NCBI GenBank assembly: GCA_022592445.1
Contig: JABYQR010000076.1
Location: forward strand, 62,001 to 126,000
Source: Cytidiella melzeri
Taxonomy: Eukaryota; Basidiomycota; Agaricomycetes; Polyporales; Irpicaceae
DNA length: 64,000 nt
Reading direction: 5' to 3'
In this document: positions 12,983-24,843 of the stretch, piece by piece
How positions within the stretch are numbered: position 1 is the first letter of the stretch
Layout of the letters: the number at the start of each line of letters is the position of its first letter
Notes under the pieces: generated by a model
The model's input: the letters and a program-made list of their open reading frames with translations, nothing else
The model's database searches: none
Told to the model about the DNA's origin: nothing
Position numbers and translations under genes: made by a program

Positions 12983-13667
12983 TGTAGCACAGTGCTCTCA
13001 CCAGCTATCAGACTTTATACAAGTTATCTAGCCCAGTAAAGACCAAGTTAGTACTGGGTACTACTAGCTATGTAGTACAGGAGGGGTTTGCTTACCTAGC
13101 CCAGTAAAGACCAAGAGGTCGAGATGGGGGCTAGGAGCGTACATGCAGCTGCTTATATAGACTTCAGGGACCTGCGCACAGACCATGTTGAGGGCAGGCT
13201 TTGCAAGAAGCCATGTGAACGAAGAACAAAAGAACTACCTAAAGGAGAACAATAGCTATTGTCTAGACCTTGCCAAGAACTCTACTCGTGAGAGAATCTA
13301 TCTAAAAGGAGACCAACTATTGTATTCCATTCCCACACCTGTGAGAACATTCTTCCATAAAGAGAACAATAGGGAAAGAACAAAAGGAGTCCATGTGAAC
13401 GGTATCTATGACGTCAAACCCTAGCTATGGGCTGAGCCATGTGCTTGTAGCCATGTGGTCTTACTTAAGCTAAGTCACATGCCAGTGTGACGTAGTAGCA
13501 AGTAATGTGACCGTGTGGAGTGTCTAAGCCACGTGATACGGGCGCTTAATAGACGTGAAAAGGAGTTTATGCAGAGAAGGTTGCAACTGAGCTGCAGCCC
13601 GGAGTTTTACAGATAAAAACAAGAGGTAAATTGCGAAAATTAAGGGCTAGTCAGGCCATCCATGACA
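12983..13667 (-). mobile_element. Ty3/gypsy 3' LTR, truncated element
   Basis: Read on the minus strand, the segment starts TGTCATGGATGGCC at 13667, directly after a purine tract AGGAGGGGGG, and ends GTGCTACA at 12983, so it has TG...CA ends and a length of about 685 bp. A TATATAAG promoter box lies at about 13152-13159. A 19-bp word (CTAGCCCAGTAAAGACCAA on the plus strand) occurs twice in it, near 13028 and 13096. The purine tract and the pol tail on the 13668 side show that this is the 3' LTR. No 5' LTR is visible and no target duplication can be matched. Confidence 0.6.
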
Positions 13668-14060
13668 TTACCCCCCTCCTAAAATTGAGCGTCCTCGCGA
13701 AGCATCACTGTGCTGTGGTGATAGAGGTCTTCTACCCGTCTACAGGGATTCAGCAGAATTGCCCCGATTGTCTAGTCAGAAGGATGCTAGGAAGTTTCTC
13801 CCCTTCTGGTGTCGTTGACTCGACGTTACCCGTCAGTGTGATGTTCTTGAGATATCCAGACCGATGTGTTTGCCTTCATCCCAGCTAAGATCATATGTAG
13901 ATGGATAGATCATGCAAAGGAAAGCGGGGTCGGTCTGGGTATTGAATTCCCGAAAGTGCGAGCGGATATCCGCGAAGAGTGAAGCTTTGATGACCCGGGG
14001 CACTCCGGGGTTTGCTTTGTAGAAGTCGTCAATGAGAGCGATATCCGGGAATTAAGACTT
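13668..14060 (-). pseudogene. Tail of a Ty3/gypsy pol polyprotein
   Basis: On the minus strand a frame containing ALIDDFYKANPGVPR (about 14040-13980) is followed, after decayed sequence, by EGGNVMDGLTSP-stop, which overlaps the LTR start. This GG(N/E)VMDG ending beside the purine tract is the usual end of basidiomycete Ty3/gypsy polyproteins. Everything upstream (protease, RT, RNase H, integrase) is missing, so this is a 3' stump left of the xanthine dioxygenase promoter. Confidence 0.55.
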
Positions 14061-14331
14061 TGGCTGTGATCTCCATTGCATGTAGCCTCTACTTCTGTAC
14101 GTTCCGCGACAGTGAAAAACATACAGCAGTGCCATGTTATGCAGAGCAATTGCAATCTCACCCTGGCAGCTTTGCATGACAGCATCCATGCAGGTATCAG
14201 ACGCCGTGCCTGCCAACAGAGCTCAGCTTGCTCTCTAGACCTCATCCGATAGCGCAGTATATCAGTCGCCGCCCGCAATCCCTGTTTCCTCTTCCTCCCT
14301 AGCTCCGTTGCAGTCTTTTCACTCTGCGGCC

Positions 14332-15814
14332 ATGGCTATCGAAACAGTTCCTTTACCTCTTCCTCCTTCTGCTGATCCGTCCAAATTTACCGATTTCGGC
14401 AGAGAGGTCTTGGATCTTGACCCTGGGAAGTTGTCGCCAGAACAGTTTGCAGAGGTCGAGGAGCTGCTGTACAAGGTGCGCGATGGAATCAAGGTCGTGG
14501 AGAATCGAATTTGACCATCATCTCAACAGCATTCTGCGTTGTTGTTCCGCAATACTGATCTCAGCCCAGAGCAACAGTACGCTCTGACAAAGGTGCGCTA
14601 TTCTGTGCCTCTCGCGACATCACACAGACAGGGATTGCGTTGTGCTGTTTGTGAGCTTAACGCAATCCACAGGCTTTTGACCCCTCTTCTGAGAGCTATG
14701 GTCACGGTAACAACAAGACGGGCGAGACGAAGAAATCCATCCTTCATCCTGACCTAAAGACCATTCCTCGTGTACCTCAGGTCCAGCTCATCGGCAATGG
14801 CATAGTTTATGACCACGAGGGGCTCGCTGAAGCCAAATTGAAACACCCCAGTCACACAAACTTCCATAAGACCCGTGTGTCGCCTGAGGACGAGGCGAAG
14901 GGCGCCACTCGTTTCTATCGCTGGCATATCGATGCTGCTCTCTATGACCTGTCTCCGCCAAAGGTAACCACCTTGTACGGAATCACGGTTCCCAAGGGGC
15001 CAAAGCAGGTCTGCCGCTACGACGATGGTACCGGCGACGAGCTCCAAGTCCCTCTGGGTACTACCGCTTTTGTGTCAGGAAAGACCATGTTTGAGATACT
15101 TCCTCCTGAGCTGAAGAGCCTTGCTGTTCGATCAAAGGTCAAGTACGCCCCCCATCCGTATGTATGGATGGCGCCGGCGCACGCTAAATCGACGGGTCTT
15201 GGTATCGAGACTGAGGGCCTGGAGATGCCTTTGAACGAGCTTCCGGCTTGGGAGGAGTCGAAGGTCAAGACATACCCGTTGGTACGTTGTTAAAACCCTT
15301 ATTGCAACACGGCTACTAGACTTCATTTGCATGCAGGTTTGGAAGAATCCCGTCACTGGAGATTTGCACTTTCAGGTTCACCCCTGTGGTATCCGCGAGC
15401 TACTCGTAGATCCTCTTCCATCAGGGGCGAACAAGGAAGGTGCGCTCTACCCTGATGGAGCTCACTTGACCGATCTGGGTGAAGTTCGAGATTTGCTGTA
15501 CAAGATGCAACGACCTGCCATTGCCCCCGAAGTATGTTTGGCGATGCCTTCACATTGCACGTACTAACGACTGCTTCTGTAGCTGGTGTATCCTCACGAT
15601 TGGTGAGTTCCATCCGTATATCCACAAATATTCTTGAGCTCACAGAACCCAAAGGCATGAGAAGGACCTGGTCATCTTCCACAACCGAGGCGTCTTGCAT
15701 ACCGTTGTAGGCGCATTCAAGCTGGACGAAGTTCGCGCTTTCCACCAATGCAACCTCGCTGCGTCTGACGAGCCCACCGGTCCAACCGCCGAAGATATTA
15801 AACAGTGGGCGTAG
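14332..15814 (+). CDS. Alpha-ketoglutarate-dependent xanthine dioxygenase (XanA-like)
   Basis: TauD/TfdA-type Fe(II)/2-oxoglutarate oxygenase, expected to hydroxylate xanthine to uric acid in the fungal route that does not need xanthine dehydrogenase. Six exons (14332-14475, 14530-14592, 14673-15281, 15337-15531, 15583-15602, 15655-15814), 396 residues, the usual family length. The start at 14332 lies in GCGGCCATGG context. The iron ligands are visible: His154-x-Asp156 in FYRWHIDAALYD and a distal His near 359 in FHNRGVLHTVVGAF. Long stretches such as DDGTGDEL, PLGTTAFVSG and VHPCGI follow the XanA pattern. It stands alone; a Ty3/gypsy stump ends about 270 bp upstream and could affect its promoter. 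Substrate is inferred from family similarity. Confidence 0.88.
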
Positions 15815-16057
15815 AACGGTATCTCTAGGCTAGCTCAGTAACATTTTGTCGATGGCTATATCGTGTACTTCTTGTAACTCTTTTGTATGACATGGAACTT
15901 CTATGATAAAGACTCGCCAGTGCACGCAGTGCGCATTAACAGACGCCGTAAGTTGGGAGAGTGCAGTCGTGGCATGAAACAGTTAAATATAGTTGTCGTG
16001 ATGTTTTCATGATTCACGCTGCTGCAGTCCGTTCGCGCAACATCTACCCCTACCACC

Positions 16058-18794
16058 ATGGCTTCGGAGACCGGGCTGCACCAAAGAGGCCCTGCTGGGT
16101 CTAAGGATGTCATACAGAAACAGCCAACGACGGTGCGTTCGTTTCAATTCTCATCGCTGGGTGTCTCGCTCATATCTGGCCACTTGTGCAGCAGGAAGTC
16201 GATGATAAGAAGAAACATAAGGCCAAGCCGCAGGGCTATACGCTCACGACACTAGCAGCCAGTGGTCTCTTCACGGCCGTGGTTCTTGCTGTTATAATCA
16301 TTGTGGGACTGAAGGTTCGTAATGTTCCTGAACTATTCGTCGCACAAAGAGTGATACGTGGTTAAGTACATTGAGCATGACCTCAGCGCAAACTATCACT
16401 TGAGAAAGGCTCCGGTGAAAGGTCCTTTACCTGGCACGACCTACAGCGATGCAATCGTCTTTTCTGCGGACGAGGAGAAGAAGGAAGCGATAGTGAAAGC
16501 ATTTCAGGTGCGTCAGAGTTCTTCTCTGCGATGCATTTTTACCAAAACTGACTGCATATTATCCAAGCATGCATGGCACGCTTATGGTCAGTCGCTCTTA
16601 GGCAATTGTGAAGCAATCTGCTGACGCGACCAGAGAGGGATGCCATGGGCGCGGATGAATACCACCCTATAAGCCGCCACGGCAGCAACCTCACAGAAGC
16701 GGGCGGAATAGGCTATACAGTGGTAGACTCTATAGACACCATGCTTATCCTGGGACTCGAGGACGAGTATCAGCGTGCGCGCAAGTGGGTCGAAGAGAAG
16801 CTGGACTTTGACAAGGACGGAAACTTCAATACCTTCGAGGTGTGTAAATGACGAGCTCTCCCATTTCTTACCTTGATCATCTCCAATGTCACTAGACCAC
16901 AATCCGTGTTCTTGGAGGACTACTCTCAGCATATCACCTGAGTGAAGATGAGCTTTTCCTTGAGAAAGCGGTCGACCTAGCGGATCGCATCTTACCTGCG
17001 TTCGACACCGGTTCAGGCCTGCCTCTGTCCATGGTAAACCTTGGCAAGCGTGTAGGCGTTGAAGACCCATGGAATCCTGAACTCGTTTCTACCGCGGAAG
17101 TCTCGACGCTGCAGCTCGAATTCAAATACCTGAGCGAGCTCACGGATGATGAGACCTATTGGGAAAAGGCGGAGCACGTATGTACTCGATGGAAAAATTG
17201 GTTTTCTGCGCGGACGAAATGCTGAAGTTGACTTGCAGGTAATGGCCGTGATCAGGAAGGGAAACCTCGGGACTGGCCTCGCTTCAATATTCATGAGGTG
17301 AGCATTTCGATCGCCCTCTTCGATACGATGATCGACCGCAACTGTGGCTAGCCATGAGGACGGACGGTTTGCATTATCCCAGATTCGGTTGGGCTCTCGC
17401 GGTGATTCGTACTACGAGTACCTTTTGTAAGTCAACGAATCTCCCCGCGATTGATGTGCTGAATTGTGGGTCGCAGGAAACAATATTTGCAGACGGTATA
17501 GTCTTGCCTGGTCCCTGTGCGAGCATCGTAGAACTGACCACAGCCGCAGAGCAAACAAGAACCCGTGTATCGCGAAGTGAGTAGAGCGGAGCAGTTCTCA
17601 TTGAACGAGGTACTGAGATCGCATCTCCAGATGTATGGAAATGCTATGGACGGCGTAGCGTCACATTTGATGGCAAGAACGCCACAGGGGGTGCTATACA
17701 CCGGAGAACTGCACCCGCAACGACGGCCGCCCAAAGGCGAAATGTTCGTATTTCACATTGTATCGCATTTCCTTGTGCTTACTGAATAAGGTAGTCATTG
17801 GACCGTCGTCCCGAAGCAAGACCATCTTGTCTGTTTCCTTGGAGGGTCATTGATGCTCGGCGCTGTTACTACTGGCGCCGTCGTGCATTCCGTGTCGATA
17901 CCTCCCATGGCCGAGGAACTCTCAGAGAGTGCAAGACGTGACTGGATGAGTGGCCTGGAACTAATTGAGACGTGCATGTTGACGCACGACACAGCGACGT
18001 TCGTGCGATGTCTTCCGCTCACGCGCTCAGTCCCATGCTCATCCTCTTCCTCGCTCGCAGGGGGCTGTCTCCCGAAATTGCATATTTTACGCATCCCCTC
18101 GATCGCATAGATGCTGCGCTTGCCCCGAAAGGCTGGTACATCAAAGGCCTCAAGTACGTGGTCATATTAAAGCTCACTCGCTATCTCACTTTCTTACTCG
18201 TGTTCACGGCTAGACCGGGCGGCCAGTCACCCTATGACGCCCGATACATTCTTCGGTTTGTCCTTGCCCTGCCCAGCTCAAGCCGGCTCCGCTAACACCG
18301 AACCACTAGACCAGAAACAGTTGAATCTCTTTTTATCGCTTACCGCCTCACTGGCGACAACAGATATCGAGAATATGGCTGGGACATTTTCCAAGCGATC
18401 GAGAAACATTGTCGCGTCCAGTCCGGTGGCTATGCGGGCATCCTCAACGTCGAGGAGATTCCTGTCACGCAGGAGGATAAAATGGAGACATTCCTCATGG
18501 TAAGCACAGTTCTATCTGGTATCAAGCTTGCGTCTTCATTGACCGTCTCTATAGAGCGAAACACTGAAGTATCTGTATCTTCTGTTCGAGGATGACAGCG
18601 TTCTTCCCTTATCCGGTAAGGATACCCATACCTCCTTGTTATGCTCATCTCATAGTCTTGTCATCAAAAGAATATGTCTTCAATACAGAGGTAAGTCGAC
18701 ACTGTCGGCAGCGATTGGTATGTTTGACTCACACCATGCTCAGGCACATCCGTTCCCTATCTTCACGCCAACTACAAAAACTGGATTTTCATGA
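16058..18794 (+). CDS. ER mannosyl-oligosaccharide 1,2-alpha-mannosidase (GH47)
   Basis: Class I alpha-1,2-mannosidase that trims Man9 N-glycans in the ER/Golgi and takes part in glycoprotein quality control. Eighteen exons by hand: 16058-16132, 16192-16314, 16367-16507, 16568-16586, 16634-16839, 16896-17177, 17239-17297, 17352-17426, 17477-17495, 17550-17576, 17631-17743, 17795-17998, 18061-18153, 18214-18255, 18310-18499, 18555-18615, 18671-18690, 18744-18794. They sum exactly to 599 residues plus stop. Type II topology: a cytosolic tail of about 40 residues, then one membrane helix (about residues 43-65, SGLFTAVVLAVIIIVGLK). The catalytic domain shows DEYHPIS, VVDSIDTMLILGL, SRGDSYYEYLLKQYL, PKQDHLVCFLGG, DARYILRPETVES and YVFNTEAHP, the last holding the Thr that binds calcium. 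All key residues appear present, so it should be active. Confidence 0.93.
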
Positions 18795-19148
18795 TTGTCG
18801 TCGTTGGCTGTGATCTATGTAGTAAGTATTTAATGATGCTAGATTGTAGCTATTTATTGTAGCTCGTTACACCTCTCCTTCGAGCCCGGCATGGACTGGA
18901 CGAACAACTACAAAGTCTATTCCCGTCTTCAAAGTATCGCGATATCGTAAACGGAACGAGAAGTAAGCAAGGAACGGTAGAGGCATGGTAAATGGAGGTG
19001 AGTGCTTCCGTCGAATGTAGAGGTTACGGGGAATAATGAATGGTATAAGTTAGCTTCGTCAGAAGGCCAATAGGATGGTATCTTCCTCTGCCGTCGAAAG
19101 ACTGTCGTACAATGGCTGACTCGTGTGGACCGGGACATTGCTGATAGG

Positions 19149-19726
19149 TTATGCCGTGGGCGCGGCAACCTCGGCATATGATGCTGACTGGTGTGCGTCC
19201 GGATACTCGTCAAGCTCGAGAGTTTCCCAGTCCTCTTCGACTGCCTCTGGCTCATTGGGCTGATCGTCGAGGACGATGACAGAAGGTACTTCTGGAATGA
19301 ATTCAAAGTCGTCGGCTGTGTTGCATGAACGTAAACGCATGCTCCATTCAGGTAGACCCAGCGTGATAGCTTACCTTGCTGATCGCGCGGACGTGGCTTC
19401 CCTGGTTTCCCTGGCTTTAACAGTTCGACCAGTTGCACCTCGTGCACCACAGGCCTGTCTGCGCCATCTGCTTCCGCTATCCAGTCTGTCTCAATGACGT
19501 CCTCGCCCCCGCTGTCATCCAGTTGGATGTCCCGACCCTTGACTATGTGAGGGCGTACGATGCGATTGCGCAGAACCTTGGGTGCTGTCTTCTTTCTCAA
19601 CTTCTTGGGCTCCGGGTCGTTCGTTTGCTCGGGGGCTGAGTTCAGTTTGCACTGTGACTGTATGGCTGCTTTGTCAGGTTTGGCATTGTTGACGATGAAC
19701 ACTTGTCGGACGACCTTGCCGGGCAT
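19149..19726 (-). CDS. Unknown small acidic protein
   Basis: Two exons on the minus strand (19726-19375 and 19315-19149), joined through a GTAAGC donor and ACACAG acceptor, give 172 residues. The N-terminal part is basic (EPKKLRKKTAPKVLRNRIV around residues 39-57), the C-terminal half is acidic (EAVEEDWETLELDEYPD) and the end is AEVAAPTA. No membrane segment or known fold is visible; it may be a disordered nuclear protein. It is transcribed convergently with the GH47 gene, with about 350 bp between the stop codons. I do not recognise the family. Confidence 0.6.
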
Positions 19727-20689
19727 GATGACCGTTGAGCGATGTGGTGAAAGTGTGGTTGGGGAGAATGCGATGAGGATGGCAGAATATAACTAAGCCC
19801 TTGGGAGTCACCGAGTGTCGACAGATGAGTCAGGGCGGTGATCTGGGCGGTTGCGCACGGCCAAATAGCGGTGCAAGCAGCAGGTATGAGAAATTATGTC
19901 AGTGGTAGTATTGCTAGAGAGACTTGTACATCGCCCTGTTGCCATCTCTCTTATACGACGAGCTGTAGGCTTTCTGAGCGTCACGTCATATCAGTACGTG
20001 GGGCACAGCCAAAGTCTATTGGGCGGCCTTGGGCTGTGGTGTGCTGTGGCCCGCGACTACAACAGCCACCTGAACCGTGTACGCTGTCCTGGGATGACGC
20101 TGTGCTGTAGCGGTGGTCACGCTCATAGTGGAGGTCCGCCAGTCAACACAACACTATCATAGCCCAAGTACCGCAAAATTGAACATCTTCGTCCTAGTGC
20201 CGCAGCCAGGAAATTATAGCTTCTGCGAGACTGTCTGTCTCTACCAAGGGGTTACATTTCATTTGTTGCCGTCGACATGATTGAGGGTGCCACTGCATGA
20301 CACTAATGCCAGTGCTACACCACCACCGTGGTAACCAGGCCCGTCCAGTGTCCTTCAATCGCGACTCGCATCCGAGTGACTGTGACTCGGATTGTGCTGG
20401 CGATTGAGATTGTGATTTCGTCTGGTCACCAAACACCGAGAGCCAAAAAAAAACATACGGAGAACACTACGTAATAAGCCAGCAGACATACGGTATGTCG
20501 AGGTAAGACGCGTCCCCACTCCGCATGCATGAGGAACCAAGCTTGTCAGCAAATCATGATGACTGCAGCGAGCATCGTTGTTTGTACCTAAGGCTGGTGT
20601 TGTCGTGAGTAGTAGTATATATGTAGTACACGACTACGGTGGCTGGGTACCTGATGGTCCAGGTTATTACCATCGTGCGCCGACGCGCA
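19727..20689. other. Intergenic region
   Basis: Upstream of the small acidic gene and downstream of the unresolved gene on the right. No supported coding exon or RNA gene was seen. Confidence 0.4.
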
Positions 20690-23150
20690 AGCCTGCCTCA
20701 CACCACCAGAACCTGTAACTTGAAGCATTCATTCATATTCCCAGCGCGACGACTTGCTTGCACGTCATATACACTTCGAACCGGGTTTTGGCCATTCATA
20801 TCCGTTCGGCCAGCAGGACCGAGCGACAAGGGATGGAAAACATACATTCCTCTTGGGGCAAAGCCGAACATTCCGTGCCGCCGATCCACGACAAGAATGG
20901 TATTCCGCCTCGCGCGGAAGTTGGCGTGGTCGGGAACATTGACACCTTGGACATGCAGCAGAAGGATGTTAGCATTCAATTCACACAGCAATTGAAGTAT
21001 TGACTCTTGCGACACACCACAAACAACACACAACGTGAGAACATCCATCCTCCTACACCCCATTGTTCGTACCGAAGTGTACGTACAGCTCATTATCGAT
21101 CGATTCAGGAGGGAGTCAACATATCCTGTGTGAGGTAACATTACGTGAATGCCGTGGGTCCAACGGAATATTCCCCCCTTGACGCCGACATCCGCTGCAG
21201 CAGGCAGACCCAAGCTTTGCGTAAATGGAACAAGGAACAGCTTGCCGCGAACATCTGAGAAGCGAGTTTCTGGTTCAGGTACAGTAATTATCCCAGCCTT
21301 GTGCGACAAACGTGCGAGGCGTGGCTTGTTGCTGTACAACTCGAATTGAGCTTGTAAGGAGGAACATCGCCCAAGAGATTATCGGTCCAGAGAAAGCGTA
21401 TCCATTGCCCTGGGGTGTCAACGAAACCTTGGGAGGGTTGAGAGTAACTTTACATGTTGAATACCACATCCAAGTGTCTACAGCGGGTACAAAGGTCCAA
21501 GGGTGGGAAGTTGACAGAGCAGAGACCGATAGCGTGCGAAAGAAGAAGCAGCAAGACAGCGCCGCCGGCAGTAGAACAGACCAGACCAGATTCGAACTCT
21601 AGATCTCAAGTCCGCAAAAAGAACTGGAGCATCACGGGGACCGCGTTCTCAATGTTGATGAATCCCAAGAGCAGTGTAGCTTTCCGGGTTTCCAGGACAG
21701 TCGCAGCCTCCCAAGAATTTCCCCCGAGAGACAAGTGTACTGATCCCTGCATCGCAGAAGGTCGAACGACAAAATTAGAGTTTACTAGTTAAGTAGGACG
21801 GGATGCGTGCCAACAAGAACTTACCTGTTGAGGACTTTGCAACATCTGCTGGTAGATCTTCGAGTCCGCAGCGCAAGATGTAGCGGTTACTCCCGGATGT
21901 GAACGAAGTAGGGAGACGTGGCCGAGGCAGTGAACAAAGTGAAGCGTCCACTTTGCCGGAATTTCGGCACTGAAGCGTCAGAGAAGACGGTAAATGAGAT
22001 GTCGCACTTTGCCTGAGTTGTCTGTATTCGGATTTTCAAGGTTGTTGCGCTCAGATTTTAGCGCGAGCTGCATTTCACCACGTCCTTCCCAGGCATGGAG
22101 AGTCGCCTTTCCTCGCTTAATCGCTTGAACAAGTAGATAAGCTGTGGAGACTGGGGATAGTTGAGCCAGCAGCTGAATTTCTCGAAGCTGATAAAGCGCA
22201 CAGCCCCATCTGTATACGCAGTCACCACCCTTTGTCCAGATAAACGAGCTCGGCAAGCGGGACTCAGCTGGGAAACTGCGGTCCTGCGTTCTAGAAAGCG
22301 ACTGATGTTCAGCATAAATGTCTTCCGAGGTATTCACTGCCAGAAAGGGTGTGACAATCCAAACCGTGGGGTGCCTCTGCATCGACTGCGGTGTAAAACA
22401 AACTCAGCTGGCGGGTAGAATCGGATAGTATGACTATATCACGGCCCGTAGGCCCATTCATTGAGTGACACTATCTGCAGCTTGGTCTCTTCGGCGACGT
22501 TGATAGAGATGATGTACGGCAGTAAGTGCATCCAGATCGTGTCATGAAGGCTTGTAGAGCACAGACATACCAACTTGTTTCCTTCGAGCCGTACAACTGG
22601 CGTATCGTGAGGACACGTCGATTGAATGAGCATCTGATCACTTCCTGGTCCGGTATGCGTCCGGTATCAGCCCAGCAGAGTAGATGTTGTGTCTCGAAGG
22701 CCAGAACGCAGGTAGAGAGCGCGGTGTGAAGTGTAAGTGGCGTATCTGACGTTGATCAGTGAAATGAGGAGCGTTTGCTGCGTTGTACGACGTACACGAG
22801 AGTCCCGCTGGTAAGCAAGGGGTAGTCGAAGGACGTGCGAGGTCTGTCTTGTATGCATGCGAGGTATTTCGGAGTAAGAATCCGTGTGGACGCAACCACC
22901 GTTGAATCATGCCTGATCAGGATCGCAGCCGCAAATTACGGCCAGAAGATCAAGAAGGTCATAAGGTATACAATTCGAGCACTGGAAGACGCGGTACAAG
23001 TGTCGATAAAGATGGGAAGGATAGCGAGAGGACCCGGTCGCCTTGACCGATAGGACACTGAAGATGTCAGCGGACCATAGGAATCGAAATAGCGGTGGGA
23101 TTTTGCGTGAGACACCCAAAAAAGCCATTCTGTGCGACTTGCGTCGTTTC
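20690..23150 (-). CDS. Probable intron-rich gene, structure unresolved
   Basis: Several minus-strand segments look like true exons because good splice sites border protein-like sequence. One reads RYILRCGLEDLPADVAKSST and ends at 21825 in CAG|GTAAGT. The next starts at 21739 with VHLSLGGNSWEAATVLE and runs on to LLLGFINIENAVPVMLQFF. Another near 22630-22560 reads LIQSTCPHDTPVVRLEGNKL and ends in GTATGT. Further pieces are VTAYTDGAVRFISFEKF near 22230, VRGKLFLVPFTQSLGLPAA near 21230 and RRNTILVVDRRHGMFGFAP near 20900. The mix of short beta-strand-like repeats suggests an F-box or WD-propeller type protein, but this is inference. I could not join all exons in one frame, so the limits are approximate and the gene may be damaged. 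Confidence 0.35.
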
Positions 23151-23671
23151 AAGAGTGTTCATAGGCGATGCTGGATGCTTGCAACGTTGAGGAGGTGCTG
23201 GGGGACGCCATTACAGATGGGCGTGGTGAACTGGCGGCGGAGCGCTGGCAGGCGGCGAGGTGGGGATCATAATGTGTGACACGTGGCGGTCACGCGAGAA
23301 TAAACTCTATTACTCTGTGCGGTATGTGTTAGTGCGCTCATGTAGTAAATCGACGATTCGAGCCTTGCACCGTTTGAGCGATGTAATATAGGGGGCAGCT
23401 TGGAATATCGGCTCTCTCCCTCTCAACTTCTTTCCACGATCATCTCTTAACGACGAATAACTGCTGGACCTTGACATTCCACGCAAGCTGTGAACACCTT
23501 TGCTCTCTTCGGCATTCGTCTTTCGCACCGTATGTTACGAACCCTTGAACGCTCTTTCTTCTAAGGCACGGAGACAAGGACGTCAAGCCCCACGTACAAA
23601 TAACAACTCAGACTCTGCAGCCCCAGCAGGAAACGCACAAACAGGGCTTTCGCTGCTCAGTACTGTCCGTC

Positions 23672-24843
23672 ATGAGTCACAGCGGGTACGACACAAGATA
23701 TGTGGCTTCCGACCCGAACAGCCCCGCCTATACATGGGTATGCTCCATCGTCACTGCGAGAGACGTGTCAGCTCTAACCGGTAGCTCATAGGCTCCTGAA
23801 CCGACGCAGATAACATATAATTCACCGCAAATGCCTTCCTTGACGAGCTACAAGTCTTGGAGTGCCGGCCCTCAGCCAGAATTGGATGCGACGATCATGC
23901 ACAGTCCGCCAATGACCTATCAGACTCCTTCTCCCATGTTCGTCTCTGAGCTTACGCCTGATATCGCCGTCGCTGAGCGGTCCGCGACCGCTATCACGTT
24001 GGATGAGCATTGTTATGCTACCCCGGAGAACCTTCCAAGCAGAGACACGCTCAAATCGGCTCGAAGGGTGTCGCGTCGGCCGAACCCTGTCGCCGTTCCC
24101 AACCTCACCAAGAAAGCCAGGGGTCGGCCCGTGCCCACCAAGGACACGCTGCTCAAGCCAGGCAACGGCAGGGCGTACGCATGTCCTGTGCAAGAGTGCC
24201 GCAAAGTGTTCACGCGCGCAGAGCACTTGAAGCGGCACACGCGCTCCATACACACGAATGAAAAGCGTGAGTTCCAGCGCATCTCTGCCTGACGATGTGT
24301 CTCCTTGCTATTTGCCAGAGTATTGACGCTAACTATGCATCTCGATAACCAATAGCCTTCAAATGCGACGAACTCAACTGTGGCAGGCTCTTCACTCGTC
24401 ATGACAATCTTCTGCAGCATCTCAAGAACCACCGCAACTCCCCGTCATCCCGCGACGTTTCTGCCGATTATGGACCGTTGGATCGCGTTCACATCACTCA
24501 TATGTCTCCCGAGCCCGACCACTCTCAGGTGTCGCCGAGTATGGGCGTCCTAATCCCGCCATCGATATCTGCCATGTCGATCTCGTTCAGCGCGCAGCAG
24601 CAACACGAGGTTGCTGACTACCGGGGAGATCTCAGCTCAGATATCGGAGGTGTGCCTTCCCCAGGTAGCAGCCCTGGACCTAGTGAGCCGTCTTACATGA
24701 CTTACACTTACGGCTACGCGTGGCCACAGTCAGACATTCGCTCGCACCCTCCGGCTACCTATGCTATGATGGAGCCAAGATACTCGCATACAACAAGAGA
24801 GCAATTCATTTCTGCTGCAGGAGCCTATGCATTCCACGTTTAG
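23672..24843 (+). CDS. C2H2 zinc-finger transcription factor A
   Basis: Likely DNA-binding regulator of the Msn2-like two-finger type. Three exons (23672-23737, 23792-24266, 24356-24843), 342 residues. Finger 1 (about residues 151-176) reads YACPVQECRKVFTRAEHLKR and leads through RSIHTNEK into finger 2 (about 181-206), PFKCDELNCGRLFTRHDNLL. An intron interrupts the codon between Lys of NEK and the next Pro. Just before the fingers is a basic motif VPNLTKKARGRPVPT (about 124-138) that recurs in the factor at 29666-31315. The rest is Ser/Pro-rich. The start MSHSGYDTRYVASD was chosen because its first exon splices in frame. Target genes cannot be inferred. Confidence 0.85.

Noticed and set aside
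21560..21640. tRNA-like T-arm word GAGTTCGAATCTGG on the minus strand
   Set aside because: No matching acceptor stem, D-arm or A-box at the proper distance, and it lies beside exon-like sequence of a probable gene.
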